DNA of 64,000 bases from Mactra quadrangularis (Eukaryota > Mollusca > Bivalvia > Venerida > Mactridae). Below are positions 13,401 to 22,204 of this stretch, piece after piece (position 1 is the first letter of the stretch; each line of letters begins with the position of its first letter). Where the stretch lies: assembly GCA_025267735.1 (NCBI GenBank), contig CM046297.1:15278011-15342010 (forward strand). The letters run 5' to 3'. A model generated the notes under the pieces. It was given only the letters and a program-made list of their open reading frames with translations, made no database searches and was not told the origin of the DNA. A program made the position numbers and the translations under genes.

Positions 13401-13885
13401 TGAATTTTTGCTTACATGAACATCGAGTACGATAGTTCTCATAGTGGAATTTAACTACAGGTATCACTTTCTACTGTTTGTTCTGACGGTAGTCTATTGT
13501 CTTGTTATCTAGGGTGGTGTCGGTATACTATCGCATTGAGAAACATAAATTCAGAACCAATTATTGTAACCATTTATAATAACGATATGTCAATAGAAAG
13601 ATACAGTAGGGAAAAGTTCAGCATTCGGACACATTCCTGCTTAAATCATAGTTGGTTGTTTTGGCCTAGCTAAAATTCCAAAGAGTTTGAATCGTAGTTT
13701 TTTACACTTCACTCAGTTAGGCGCCGCCACAAATCTAGTGGCAAATATTTTGTGCAACATAAATCTAATCCATGCATAATGATTATCGAGGTGCAATTAA
13801 TGAAAAATATGATGTTTCATTTTCAGTTATTATGGCTTTCAATATACATGTACATGTATAAATGTAAAAGCAGTGTTCTAGTAGT
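10487..13885. other. Noncoding AT-rich DNA
   Basis: Short frames at 11389-11934 on both strands lie in a low-complexity region with a loosely repeated 'aatgattaatttt' and are not credible genes. No element boundary is recognised. Confidence 0.5.
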
Positions 13886-13950
13886 AGGGCGCACGCTACA
13901 CGCTAAGGGATTGAGAGGTAATGGGTTCGAACCCCACTAGGGACTTTTTT
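13886..13950 (+). repeat. Degenerate tRNA-like/SINE head remnant
   Basis: A strong B-box (gggttcgaacccc) is followed by cactagggac and a T run. Upstream, a weak A-box-like stretch (gggcgcacgctacacgctaag) is visible. It does not fold as an intact tRNA and is best read as a SINE or pseudo-tRNA remnant. Confidence 0.4.
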
Positions 13951-15561
13951 CCTTGAACAAGAAAACACTTACAGTTGTTCCACTCCACCAAGGCGTAAAT
14001 GAGCACTATAAGGGATCATCTGCTTAAATGTAATTTCAATGATCATGGGGTTACCGTAAAAATTGTTAAGTCAGCTGAACATGTATTTAGAAGCAGACTT
14101 TAAACCGCACTTTGAATTTTTCAACTTTAACTATATTAATTACAGTAAATTGGCATGAGGGATTCTATCTCAAAATGCGGCTTAAAGCACCATGTATAAT
14201 ATTTTTACTGAATCACACGTTCTTTATATTTTTGCCTCATTATCTATAGTCTTATCTATATAGCTTAGATAAACATTGAGCTAATAATTTATAATTGACT
14301 AAGAGGATGTGATAATTTGATAATCTTAGATTTCTACACATCTCAACTTTTATAACATCGTTCTTTAAACTTGTTGATCCTAGATCCTAATGACTAAGGT
14401 TTGAAATTAGACTAGCTATCAGTACTATTGGAAATCTTTGCCTGATTCCACTATTTGTCGATCTAGCAGTTATGGAATGATCACCTAACTATTGTTTTTA
14501 GATAAATCAGTGTCATACTAAAATTTTCCCTAAGCAAGCGTCAAATTTGGTCTCTAAACCAGGACATTTCGAGGGGTTTGAGTGATTTGATGTCAAATCC
14601 AGAGACATAGAAGGCACTTGATCATGTATACGGATAACCAACAATTGTAATATCTCCATGGACCATGATAACTTTCTCTGGGCCATTTAGTTAAAATTTT
14701 AATTTTAATTTAAAAATCAACATTTTTGCAAGTATTATAAAAATCGAAAATTCTTATGACCGCGTTTAAATCGCAACTGCAAGGTACATGGCCCTTGACA
14801 TTTCTTGAACCACCAACTGGAGCCTTTTGTAGAAATTGGCCAAAGTGATGCCATGTGATGACCAGGTATAGTAGTATTTAAAAGAAACTTAGGTAGGCTA
14901 CATGAAACAAGGTTTCCACATTTCTTTGTAACAGTGAACAAGTCTACATGAGAACATAAGTAGTTTTCTTTGGAAAAAAAATCGATGAAAACTTGTTAGT
15001 TCTTAGGTTGTTAAAACATACAAATGTGTTGACTGGTTCATAAAATAAATCATAACTTTTATCAGTTCCACTCGTTCTACGACGTTTGATGTGTTCAAGT
15101 GTTTATTTCTTACATCTGGACTGGTTCTACCTGAGCAGACGACATAACTGCTTCCGTTATCAGACTGGTATCCTACAATCATTAAACCCAAAGATCAGAA
15201 ATTAACCTAAAGATGAATATCTCTTTCGATAAAAGAGATGCGAAATGACTTAATGGGGCACATGTTTGAGGGGAATAGCTAACACAGTATGTATCATTCC
15301 AGAATCTCACTTCATAATTGAGATTGGTGCAATAAAACCCTTGGCTAGTTGATGGGAGAAGTAAAGCACCAGGCAGTGATACAAATCACAGAAGTTAAGG
15401 TATATGTTGAAGGAGGGGAATAAATATGGTACTTGTACTCCATTGCATTCGAGCTAGCTTCCATGGTGACGTAGAAGAGCGTCGGTTCAGGGTTTAAAAG
15501 GTCCTGGGTTCGAACAAGAATGATGCTAGTAATTAACCTGCATTACCACACCACTTGCTGA
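13951..15561. other. Noncoding flank of the LTR element
   Basis: No gene. A second tRNA-like remnant lies at about 15455-15520 (B-box ctgggttcgaac). The LTR element begins immediately after CAAC at 15562-15565. Confidence 0.5.
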
Positions 15562-15565
15562 CAAC

Positions 15566-16311
15566 TGTAACATAGTGGCCTCATACATGTACTTTGATTT
15601 ATAATTTTGATTTAAATGATTATATTCAAATTCATTAAACATGGAAATGTTGGAATGTTGAGACAAGTATAAGTTTCAAAATTGACTGAATTAAAACGTA
15701 CATACATGATTATTTACATTTGGCACTGAAACACATCAATAACCTCTTGATCTCACGGATGTTGGTGACATGTTTGTTAAATAATAATTTAAATGTCGTT
15801 GTTGTTTTGACAAGTGTTGGCAAACGTGGCAGCGATATTTTTTTAAGTACATTATATCAAAAAGTGACATTTGGTGTTAACAGATATATTAAATATTGGC
15901 ATGGTAAAATACCACGTTGACAGGAGTTTCCTTCGAACTCTCCAAAAGCATGTTTTGTCAAAGTTATACTGATTGGTTAGAATGAGATGTTAAAATTAAT
16001 TTCATTAGTCTATTTAGGCAACGCCTACTTGTCGCATCAATTCAACATTGTCCATAAAACCAGGGAACACCATTCGTAAGTGAGGTGTTGTTGGGTTATT
16101 GTGCTTGAAGAAGCACTTAAGTACGCTTGATAGTTGTTAAAATCAAATAATGAATTTAATTTAATTTAGATTGTAAAACTTTGGAAAGTTTTAACTTTAT
16201 AAAATATGTAAAACTATACGATCACGATAATTTAAAAGTTTATTAAATATTTGAAGTTGGAACATTTTTGTTGTAAATAAATAAACACATGCTAACAGGG
16301 GTTATGTTACA
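15566..16311 (+). repeat. 5' LTR
   Basis: It starts TGTAACATAG and ends GTTATGTTACA. A TATA-like TATAAAATA lies at 16198-16206 and overlapping AATAAA signals at 16276-16285, 26 bp before the LTR end, implying a short R/U5. A hairpin GTGCTT-GAAG-AAGCAC lies at 16101-16116. The 66-codon open frame inside is the same in both LTRs and starts at TTG. I treat it as noncoding. Confidence 0.92.
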
Positions 16312-16364
16312 TGTGGTTTAACTGTTGCCGTTCGCAGGATTCAACCAAGGACACAACAATGGAG
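16312..16364 (+). other. LTR-element leader and first coding exon (ATG plus donor)
   Basis: This segment directly follows the 5' LTR and should contain the primer-binding site. A TGG occurs at 16314, but I could not assign a tRNA. An ATG at 16359 is followed by one codon and then a consensus-like donor GAG|GTGAGT at 16364/16365, leaving phase 0. Downstream phase-0 acceptors exist at 16554, 17786, 18293 and 20490. Errantivirus envelope mRNAs are known to be made by splicing from a leader donor, and this arrangement fits that. Confidence 0.6.
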
Positions 16365-16553
16365 GTGAGTGCTTTTTCCATTAGTAATTCTTTGAAATTG
16401 TAGCGTTGATGCCAACGAAAGGAAATGATCTTAAACATTTAAAATTTTAGGTTTGAATTTAAAATTTAAGTTTTAAAGATGTTATTTTTAATTTTTAATT
16501 CAATTTAAATAATACATTGGAATATCTTTCACAATGGCTGAAGGCATTTATAG

Positions 16554-16628
16554 GTTCCACGAGTTATGAATATGGCGAGTGAACTAAGAGGCGTATCATC
16601 TGCACTAAATGCGCAGAGCGCCGCACAG
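16554..16628 (+). other. Candidate cassette exon 2 of the LTR element
   Basis: It is bounded by an acceptor (catttatag) and a donor (CAG|GTTATT). It is 75 nt (25 codons), open in the phase left by the leader exon, and ends in phase 0. It stands out by being GC-richer than the surrounding AT-rich intron. Not proven, but symmetric and frame-preserving. Confidence 0.45.
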
Positions 16629-17785
16629 GTTATTATTTACATTCGACATTCCAATTTATAAATACAGTGTATACAGTTGCGTACTCATGTAAAACTTTGG
16701 TGGGTCTTGAATATTAAACCATAGAAAATATTGAATAATAGCTGACAAGATATAGAGAAACACATATTTTACATCAAGTCTAAACAATTTTGATAAAATG
16801 AAGCACTACTTAAGTTTTTTTGGGGGGTCTGTGATGACCGTTGCTGTTAAATGCACTATCTTTAAGTGGATCAAAGATGTACTGATCTGCAATGTATTTA
16901 ATATATACGCGATGTATATATTTGATAACAGGCGTTGGTACGCCTGATATAGAGTAACGTTTTCTATAAGGGAATAAATCATTGTTCCATATTGATATTT
17001 AACAGACTTGATATGAGTACATTTTGCACTGGAAAATATTTGAGTAACTGTTTATTTTTTTATTTTTTTTAATATGAATTAATCTAGAATTACTGTGCGC
17101 GTAAAAGTTATTAAAATGCACAAAGTAAACAAAGTCTAAATAAAGTTAAAAGTAGGGATAGATGAATTAAATTAGTTAAAATGACATACATGTATACGCT
17201 TACGAAAATACTTTAAAAATCTATAAAAACACAAAAAAAAATGTAAAATTGATTATAAACAAAAAAAAATAGCAAAACGAAACTGTTAGAGAAAATGTAA
17301 ATAAATGAAACTTACAAAAATAAAGGTATAAAGTAAATGAAACATATGATTGATAGTCATGAGTAGAAACAATTCAATTTTGACTGACACTGATGCAGAG
17401 GAGTAGAGGTTGGGACTGGTTCCGTTCTGAGGTTCTTGAATTTTCAAGACTAACACGAAGTTTTATGTATTTTATTGGAAATATATTTGATGCTGATAGA
17501 TTAAGGTGTTACCTCTATGCAGCAATTACTGAAATACTGTTGTTTACAGTAGATTTGTGGCGTATTGCCACGGTCACAATTTATGTGACGTTTTATGTGT
17601 GTGTAAGAAAGTGAATTGACGCTTTCTGTTTGAAGATTGTAGAACTCAGAATGTTGACCTGTTCTATTCTCTGGGACTTGAATTGAGATGTTAGTTAAAA
17701 TAGAATAAAACAAAATGAATTAATGTATGCTGTTGTTTAACATTCGCACAGATACAAGATTCTTTTTTTTAAAGATTTATTACAG

Positions 17786-17842
17786 AATGATTCTTGTGAA
17801 TCAAGTAGCGTTGTTACGCCGGTAGAAATGTCAATAAATGAG
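17786..17842 (+). other. Candidate cassette exon 3 of the LTR element
   Basis: A T-rich tract and acceptor (tttattacag) precede 57 nt (19 codons), open in phase 0 and ending at GAG|GTTAGT. A purine-rich tract (about 17880-17945, gagagaaag-like) lies just downstream and could act as a splicing enhancer. The frame, length divisible by three and both splice sites agree with exons 1, 2 and 4. Confidence 0.45.
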
Positions 17843-18304
17843 GTTAGTGTACCTTGTGGCATTTCGACAATAAAATCGCTTAAGAGAGAAAGTGTGAGAA
17901 AGATAAGTAAAAGAGAGAGAAAGAATAGTGTGAAAGAAAGAATGAGCGATGATACAAGAAGTGGGAAGATGTTATCACTGTTAAAAACTTTTGCTGAACT
18001 GATGTAGTTCGTTTTATTTTATGTGAACATTGCTAAGTGAAAATAAGATTTAAAATAAGGTTCTAAATTATGAGTTAACGTATGTTAACTGTAACGTGTG
18101 TGTCACGTTGTTTTCATTATGATTGAATGGGTTGAGACCTATTCAGATGTAAATAATTGTAAAATCATCTAAAAATGTAATCGCATGAATCATTGATATA
18201 CTTAAAATATAACCGCATTATTCATATGTTTATTATATTGTGTGAGAGTGTTAGTATGTTACTTAAAAGTGTGAATATATGTGTATTTTCAGATAAATAC
18301 GAAG

Positions 18305-20272
18305 ATGTTATTCAGAAGCATCTTGTTTATTGTTTGCATTAGCCATACTTATTCAATTATAGTGAGAGAGAATGTTGTTTTCGATAAAGTTAATGACATT
18401 TCAATTAGTGATTCCAAATGGTTGATCACTTTTATGCACAATTTAAAACCATATGATTTGTTCTTGAACAAAGTTGAGGATGATTTACGTAGTACAGACA
18501 AAATATTGAAAACTATTTCTGATCATTATCGTAAAAATGATAACATAGGGTTTGTTTATACTTTAGATAGCCTAAATAAAGAAGTTCATATGATAAACAA
18601 TACACTAAATAGTATTAGAATGAGTTTCGATGAATACACAGTTACAAACAATAAATCAAAACGAGATAAACGATCATTAATACCAATAATAGGTAAATTA
18701 TCATCACTATTGTTTGGAACAGTTTCCGAAACTGATTTAGAGAACATAAATAAAAATATTGAAATATTAGCAGAAAATCAAGATAATATTATACATGACA
18801 TAAAAGAAAGTATAACTTTACTAAACTTATCAAGAATACAAATTTCCGAAAATAGAAGAGCTATTATGGATTTAATAATTTCCGTCCAAAAGCTTGATAC
18901 AAAAATAAGTGAAATTAAAGAAACACTTATGAAAGAAATAACTGATTTGGAACAATTTTTGAGTACATTCTTACAATTTAAATTAATCTTAGAAGAAATA
19001 AAACAAGCAAGTCAAGACGCATTATTTTACTTAACTAATTTAAAGAATGAAATTAGTATGCTGTCAATACATAATCTAACTCCATTAACTATTTCACCCA
19101 ATGAGTTGAGAAAATTACTGGTTGATATTCAATATAAATTACCTGATACGGCTAAATTATCAGCTGATCCAATAACGGATATTTGGTATTTTTATGATAC
19201 ATTAAAATGTACAGCATACCTTGACAACGATAATATATTAATAGTATTACCAATTTCTTTGATTGATGTTCGGGAAAGTTATGAATTATATAAGATAATA
19301 AATTTACCATTACCATTAAGAAACGTATCTTTAATAGATACAAAGAAATTAAATATGGTTGCTCAATATCAACTTGATAGTGAGGCGTTCATCATCGATA
19401 AAATGAGAACAAAATATTCTTTGATTTCAATGGAGGAATTTATAAAATGTAATGATGTAAGATTGAGATACTGTAATTTAAAAAGAGTTATATACCCAGT
19501 GAATTTGAGTAAATCATGTGTGGTCTCGTTGTTCTTGTCACATTTCGAAAGCATTGCATCGTTTTGTAGTAGTAATGTTATTCTAGACACAAAATTACCG
19601 TATGCGAAATATCTGCATTCTGAAACATGGGTTATTGGCACTAAAACCCCCTTGAAGTTTACAATTGTATGCAAAAACAATGTTACTTCCGCTGTGATTA
19701 ATCCACCCATTGATGTTATTACGTTAGGGATAGGTTGCAAAGCATCAAATGACTACTTACAATTAATTTCACATGACGAAACGAGAATGACATATGACGG
19801 ACGTAACACATATGATACTTTTATGTCGACTTACGAAATATCCAAAATAAGGTTATGGCGTAACTTTACAGAAAGTTTCCCAAACATGACAAAATTGACA
19901 TTACCTGAATCCTTGAGTCAATTAAAAGAAATTCCGATGTCTTCATTTATTTCACACGTTAAGAACAATAAAAAGATCAAAGTTGATAAATTGTCCACTT
20001 GGTCATTTTTAAATTATTCAACACTTATAGTCTGTTGTCTTTTCATTTTGGGTATGATTAGTTTTTATTGCATTAGGAATAAAAATACGAAATTAAGACT
20101 TAGGAAGTTGGCTAAATGTTGCAATGATGGGATTACTGATGACAAGAATACTCCAACTCCAAGTACAAGTATACATACAGACGATGTCCAAAAAGTTATA
20201 ATGACAGACGAAATGCAAAGAAAGACAGACAAAGACAAACGAATTGAGACGATATTCAAGAATTTTAATTAG
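18305..20272 (+). CDS. env: Envelope fusion protein, baculovirus-F / errantivirus type
   Basis: A membrane fusion glycoprotein of the F-protein family shared by baculoviruses and insect errantiviruses. From the first ATG (18305) the product is about 655 residues. It has a hydrophobic signal-like N-terminus, then about 100 residues and a furin-type KRDKR site (codons from 18659). A glycine-containing hydrophobic stretch follows (LIPIIGKL...LLFGT), as expected for the fusion peptide. Then come long heptad-like helices rich in I/L/N/E, a cysteine-containing ectodomain with several N-x-S/T sites, one transmembrane segment (about 20000-20080) and a charged tail of about 60 residues. The frame is already open from an acceptor at 18291-18292 (tattttcag), so a spliced mRNA could add upstream codons. 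No frameshift or internal stop. Family assignment is by layout and motif; no alignment was run. Confidence 0.85.
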   Translation: MLFRSILFIVCISHTYSIIVRENVVFDKVNDISISDSKWLITFMHNLKPYDLFLNKVEDDLRSTDKILKTISDHYRKNDNIGFVYTLDSLNKEVHMINNTLNSIRMSFDEYTVTNNKSKRDKRSLIPIIGKLSSLLFGTVSETDLENINKNIEILAENQDNIIHDIKESITLLNLSRIQISENRRAIMDLIISVQKLDTKISEIKETLMKEITDLEQFLSTFLQFKLILEEIKQASQDALFYLTNLKNEISMLSIHNLTPLTISPNELRKLLVDIQYKLPDTAKLSADPITDIWYFYDTLKCTAYLDNDNILIVLPISLIDVRESYELYKIINLPLPLRNVSLIDTKKLNMVAQYQLDSEAFIIDKMRTKYSLISMEEFIKCNDVRLRYCNLKRVIYPVNLSKSCVVSLFLSHFESIASFCSSNVILDTKLPYAKYLHSETWVIGTKTPLKFTIVCKNNVTSAVINPPIDVITLGIGCKASNDYLQLISHDETRMTYDGRNTYDTFMSTYEISKIRLWRNFTESFPNMTKLTLPESLSQLKEIPMSSFISHVKNNKKIKVDKLSTWSFLNYSTLIVCCLFILGMISFYCIRNKNTKLRLRKLAKCCNDGITDDKNTPTPSTSIHTDDVQKVIMTDEMQRKTDKDKRIETIFKNFN

Positions 20273-20276
20273 GTTT

Positions 20277-20461
20277 AAAAGTCCTGTGAGATGTGTTCTC
20301 AAAACTATCTCGATACAGGTGAAGATAATTTGATTAATAATCTTTTTAATTTTATATATATAAAAGTCCTCGAGATAACTCTTAAAGTGATCTCTAGGTG
20401 AAGATACATATTTAAAAAAAGTCCTATGAGACTATTCTTAAAATAATCTCAAGGTGAAAAT
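20277..20461 (+). repeat. Three ~45-nt repeats forming covarying RNA hairpins
   Basis: Directly after the env stop, three copies share AAAAGTCCT, a hairpin, then AGGTGAARATA. The hairpins lie at 20288-20311, 20372-20394 and 20428-20450. Copies 2 and 3 both fold as 23-mers with a GAGA/TCTC base, one internal mismatch, a further stem and a CTTAA loop. Stem positions differ between copies but remain paired (for example C-G versus T-A). Copy 1 is longer and less perfect. Function unknown. Their position between two ORFs suggests control of splicing, 3'-end formation or translation. Confidence 0.65.
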
Positions 20462-20489
20462 AATCATAAAACATTCTATTAAATTGCAG

Positions 20490-20912
20490 ATGCAGAATGA
20501 AATGAGTTTCGAAACATTTCTAAAATTAGGAATGAGTGAAGAAGAAAATGACATCCATACGGATGACGAAATATTAGAAGAAAATGATATATGTATTAAC
20601 AAAAATGAAGGCAACAAATTGATTACTTCCTTACAAGAAAATGAAATTGATGAAACGATTTATGTTTATGAGAATGATCAATTGGTTGCTACCTTAGAAC
20701 CAAATTATTACAATGACGAATTTTACCTTAATGATTTAACTGACAATGAGCAAAATAATGATAACCATAATGATGATATCCATAATGATGATAACCATAA
20801 TGATGATAACCATAATGATGATAACCATAATGATGATAACCATGATGATGATAACCATGATGACATTAAACCAATGCAACAGTACTACAGAGAACACCGA
20901 ATACCGAAGTAG
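20490..20912 (+). CDS. Small acidic Asn/Asp/His-repeat protein of the LTR element
   Basis: An ATG at 20490 immediately follows an acceptor-like attaaattgcag, so the ORF may be the 3' exon of an alternatively spliced mRNA. The acceptor is phase 0, the same as the env acceptor. The product has 140 residues and is very acidic (many D and E). It contains about seven units of the pentad NDDNH (or close variants, 20755-20870) encoded by a 15-bp tandem repeat AATGATGATAACCAT, and ends in a short basic tail. No signal peptide, membrane segment or known domain is recognised. The D/H-rich repeats could bind divalent metal, but this is only a guess. The repeat count could vary by slippage. Confidence 0.6.
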   Translation: MQNEMSFETFLKLGMSEEENDIHTDDEILEENDICINKNEGNKLITSLQENEIDETIYVYENDQLVATLEPNYYNDEFYLNDLTDNEQNNDNHNDDIHNDDNHNDDNHNDDNHNDDNHDDDNHDDIKPMQQYYREHRIPK

Positions 20913-20972
20913 GACATTCAATAAAACATATAAGTTTTAGTGTACATGTTTGATTTGGATATTGTTTTTGTG

Positions 20973-21022
20973 TGGGTGCATGCTATTAAAAAGTGTGCAT
21001 GCTATTAAAAAGTGTGCATGTT
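20973..21022 (+). repeat. Short tandem duplication in the LTR-element 3' region
   Basis: The 19-nt unit GTGTGCATGCTATTAAAAA occurs twice in tandem, followed by a third partial copy (gtgtgcatg). Confidence 0.8.
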
Positions 21023-21057
21023 TCATGTTTATTTTTATTTTTTTTATTAGGACATTA

Positions 21058-21310
21058 GGGTTATTACCCATAACATTAAAGTTTTATGTTTTTGTTGTTA
21101 GGGTTGTTACCCAAAGAACAGTTTAAACCTTATATTAACAATAAGGGTTGTTACCCGTAGGACGATATAAATAGGGTTGTTACCCAAAAGACAGTAAACA
21201 CTTATTTTAATTGTGAGATAAAATTATCAGGGTTGTTACCCATAGAACAATATAAAAGGGTTGTTACCTAAATGACAATTAATTTTAGTGACATTTGAGG
21301 TTGTTACCTC
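21058..21310 (+). repeat. Seven-copy array of GGGTTGTTACCC hairpins
   Basis: Short self-complementary elements lie at 21058-21069, 21101-21112, 21145-21156, 21174-21185, 21230-21241, 21258-21269 and 21297-21310. Each forms a 4-5 bp stem (GGGT/ACCC) with a TGTT loop (TATT in copy 1). Copy 7 has GAGGT/ACCTC, a paired replacement. Copy 6 has a change that still allows a G-U pair. Most are followed by a conserved AAAGACART-like segment. Spacing is irregular (28-56 bp), so this is not a simple satellite. It lies between the small ORF and the polypurine tract, in the 3' untranslated part of the element RNA. Confidence 0.7.
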
Positions 21311-21442
21311 GTACGTATTAAGATATTTGATATTATATTATGTTTTTGTGTTGATTTTGTTTTTAATGAGGACACTATGTTAATAAATCTTATAAAATTT
21401 AAATAAGACTAAAGTTAAAATTAAATAGTTTAATTTTCTTTA

Positions 21443-21454
21443 ATGGGGGAGGTG
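21443..21454 (+). other. Polypurine tract of the LTR element
   Basis: The purine-rich run atgggggaggtg directly abuts the TGTAAC start of the 3' LTR. This is the expected position of the plus-strand primer. Confidence 0.75.
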
Positions 21455-22200
21455 TGTAACATAGTGGCCTCATACATGTACTTTGATTTATAATTTTGAT
21501 TTAAATGATTATATTCAAATTCATTAAACATGGAAATGTTGGAATGTTGAGACAAGTATAAGTTTCAAAATTGACTGAATTAAAACGTACATACATGATT
21601 ATTTACATTTGGCACTGAAACACATCAATAACCTCTTGATCTCACGGATGTTGGTGACATGTTTGTTAAATAATAATTTAAATGTCGTTGTTGTTTTGAC
21701 AAGTGTTGGCAAACGTGGCAGCGATATTTTTTTAAGTACATTATATCAAAAAGTGACATTTGGTGTTAACAGATATATTAAATATTGGCATGGTAAAATA
21801 CCACGTTGACAGGAGTTTCCTTCGAACTCTCCAAAAGCATGTTTTGTCAAAGTTATACTGATTGGTTAGAATGAGATGTTAAAATTAATTTCATTAGTCT
21901 ATTTAGGCAACGCCTACTTGTCGCATCAATTCAACATTGTCCATAAAACCAGGGAACACCATTCGTAAGTGAGGTGTTGTTGGGTTATTGTGCTTGAAGA
22001 AGCACTTAAGTACGCTTGATAGTTGTTAAAATCAAATAATGAATTTAATTTAATTTAGATTGTAAAACTTTGGAAAGTTTTAACTTTATAAAATATGTAA
22101 AACTATACGATCACGATAATTTAAAAGTTTATTAAATATTTGAAGTTGGAACATTTTTGTTGTAAATAAATAAACACATGCTAACAGGGGTTATGTTACA
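21455..22200 (+). repeat. 3' LTR
   Basis: The same 746 bp as 15566-16311, with no difference seen by eye. It is preceded by the polypurine tract at 21443-21454. The promoter-like TATAAAATA and the AATAAA signals are at the equivalent positions (about 22087 and 22165). Transcripts of the element should end here. Confidence 0.92.
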
Positions 22201-22204
22201 CAAC

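Larger units (their letters stand above)
15566..22200 (+). mobile_element. Env-only LTR retroelement, complete and apparently young
   Basis: Two 746-bp LTRs (15566-16311 and 21455-22200) bound a 5,143-bp interior. The LTR ends are TGTAAC...GTTACA, a perfect 6-bp inverted repeat. The flanking duplication is CAAC at 15562-15565 and 22201-22204. I found no difference between the LTRs by eye, which points to recent insertion. A purine tract (gggggaggtg) directly precedes the 3' LTR. The interior holds an intact F-type envelope ORF and a 140-residue acidic ORF. No frame resembles gag, protease, reverse transcriptase, RNase H or integrase. The 4-bp duplication and envelope type fit the Ty3/gypsy (errantivirus-like) group. 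Mobilisation would need gag-pol from elsewhere. Confidence 0.9.

Noticed and set aside
15720..15920. 66-codon open frame in each LTR (also 21609-21809)
   Set aside because: Identical only because the LTRs are duplicates. It starts at TTG and has no recognisable motif.
17393..17614. ORF in the LTR-element interior as a gag remnant
   Set aside because: No zinc knuckle or capsid-like motif, and not joined in phase to the neighbouring candidate exons.
21058..21310. CRISPR-like array of short repeats
   Set aside because: Spacing is irregular, repeats are 12-14 bp, the host is a eukaryote and the array lies inside an LTR element.
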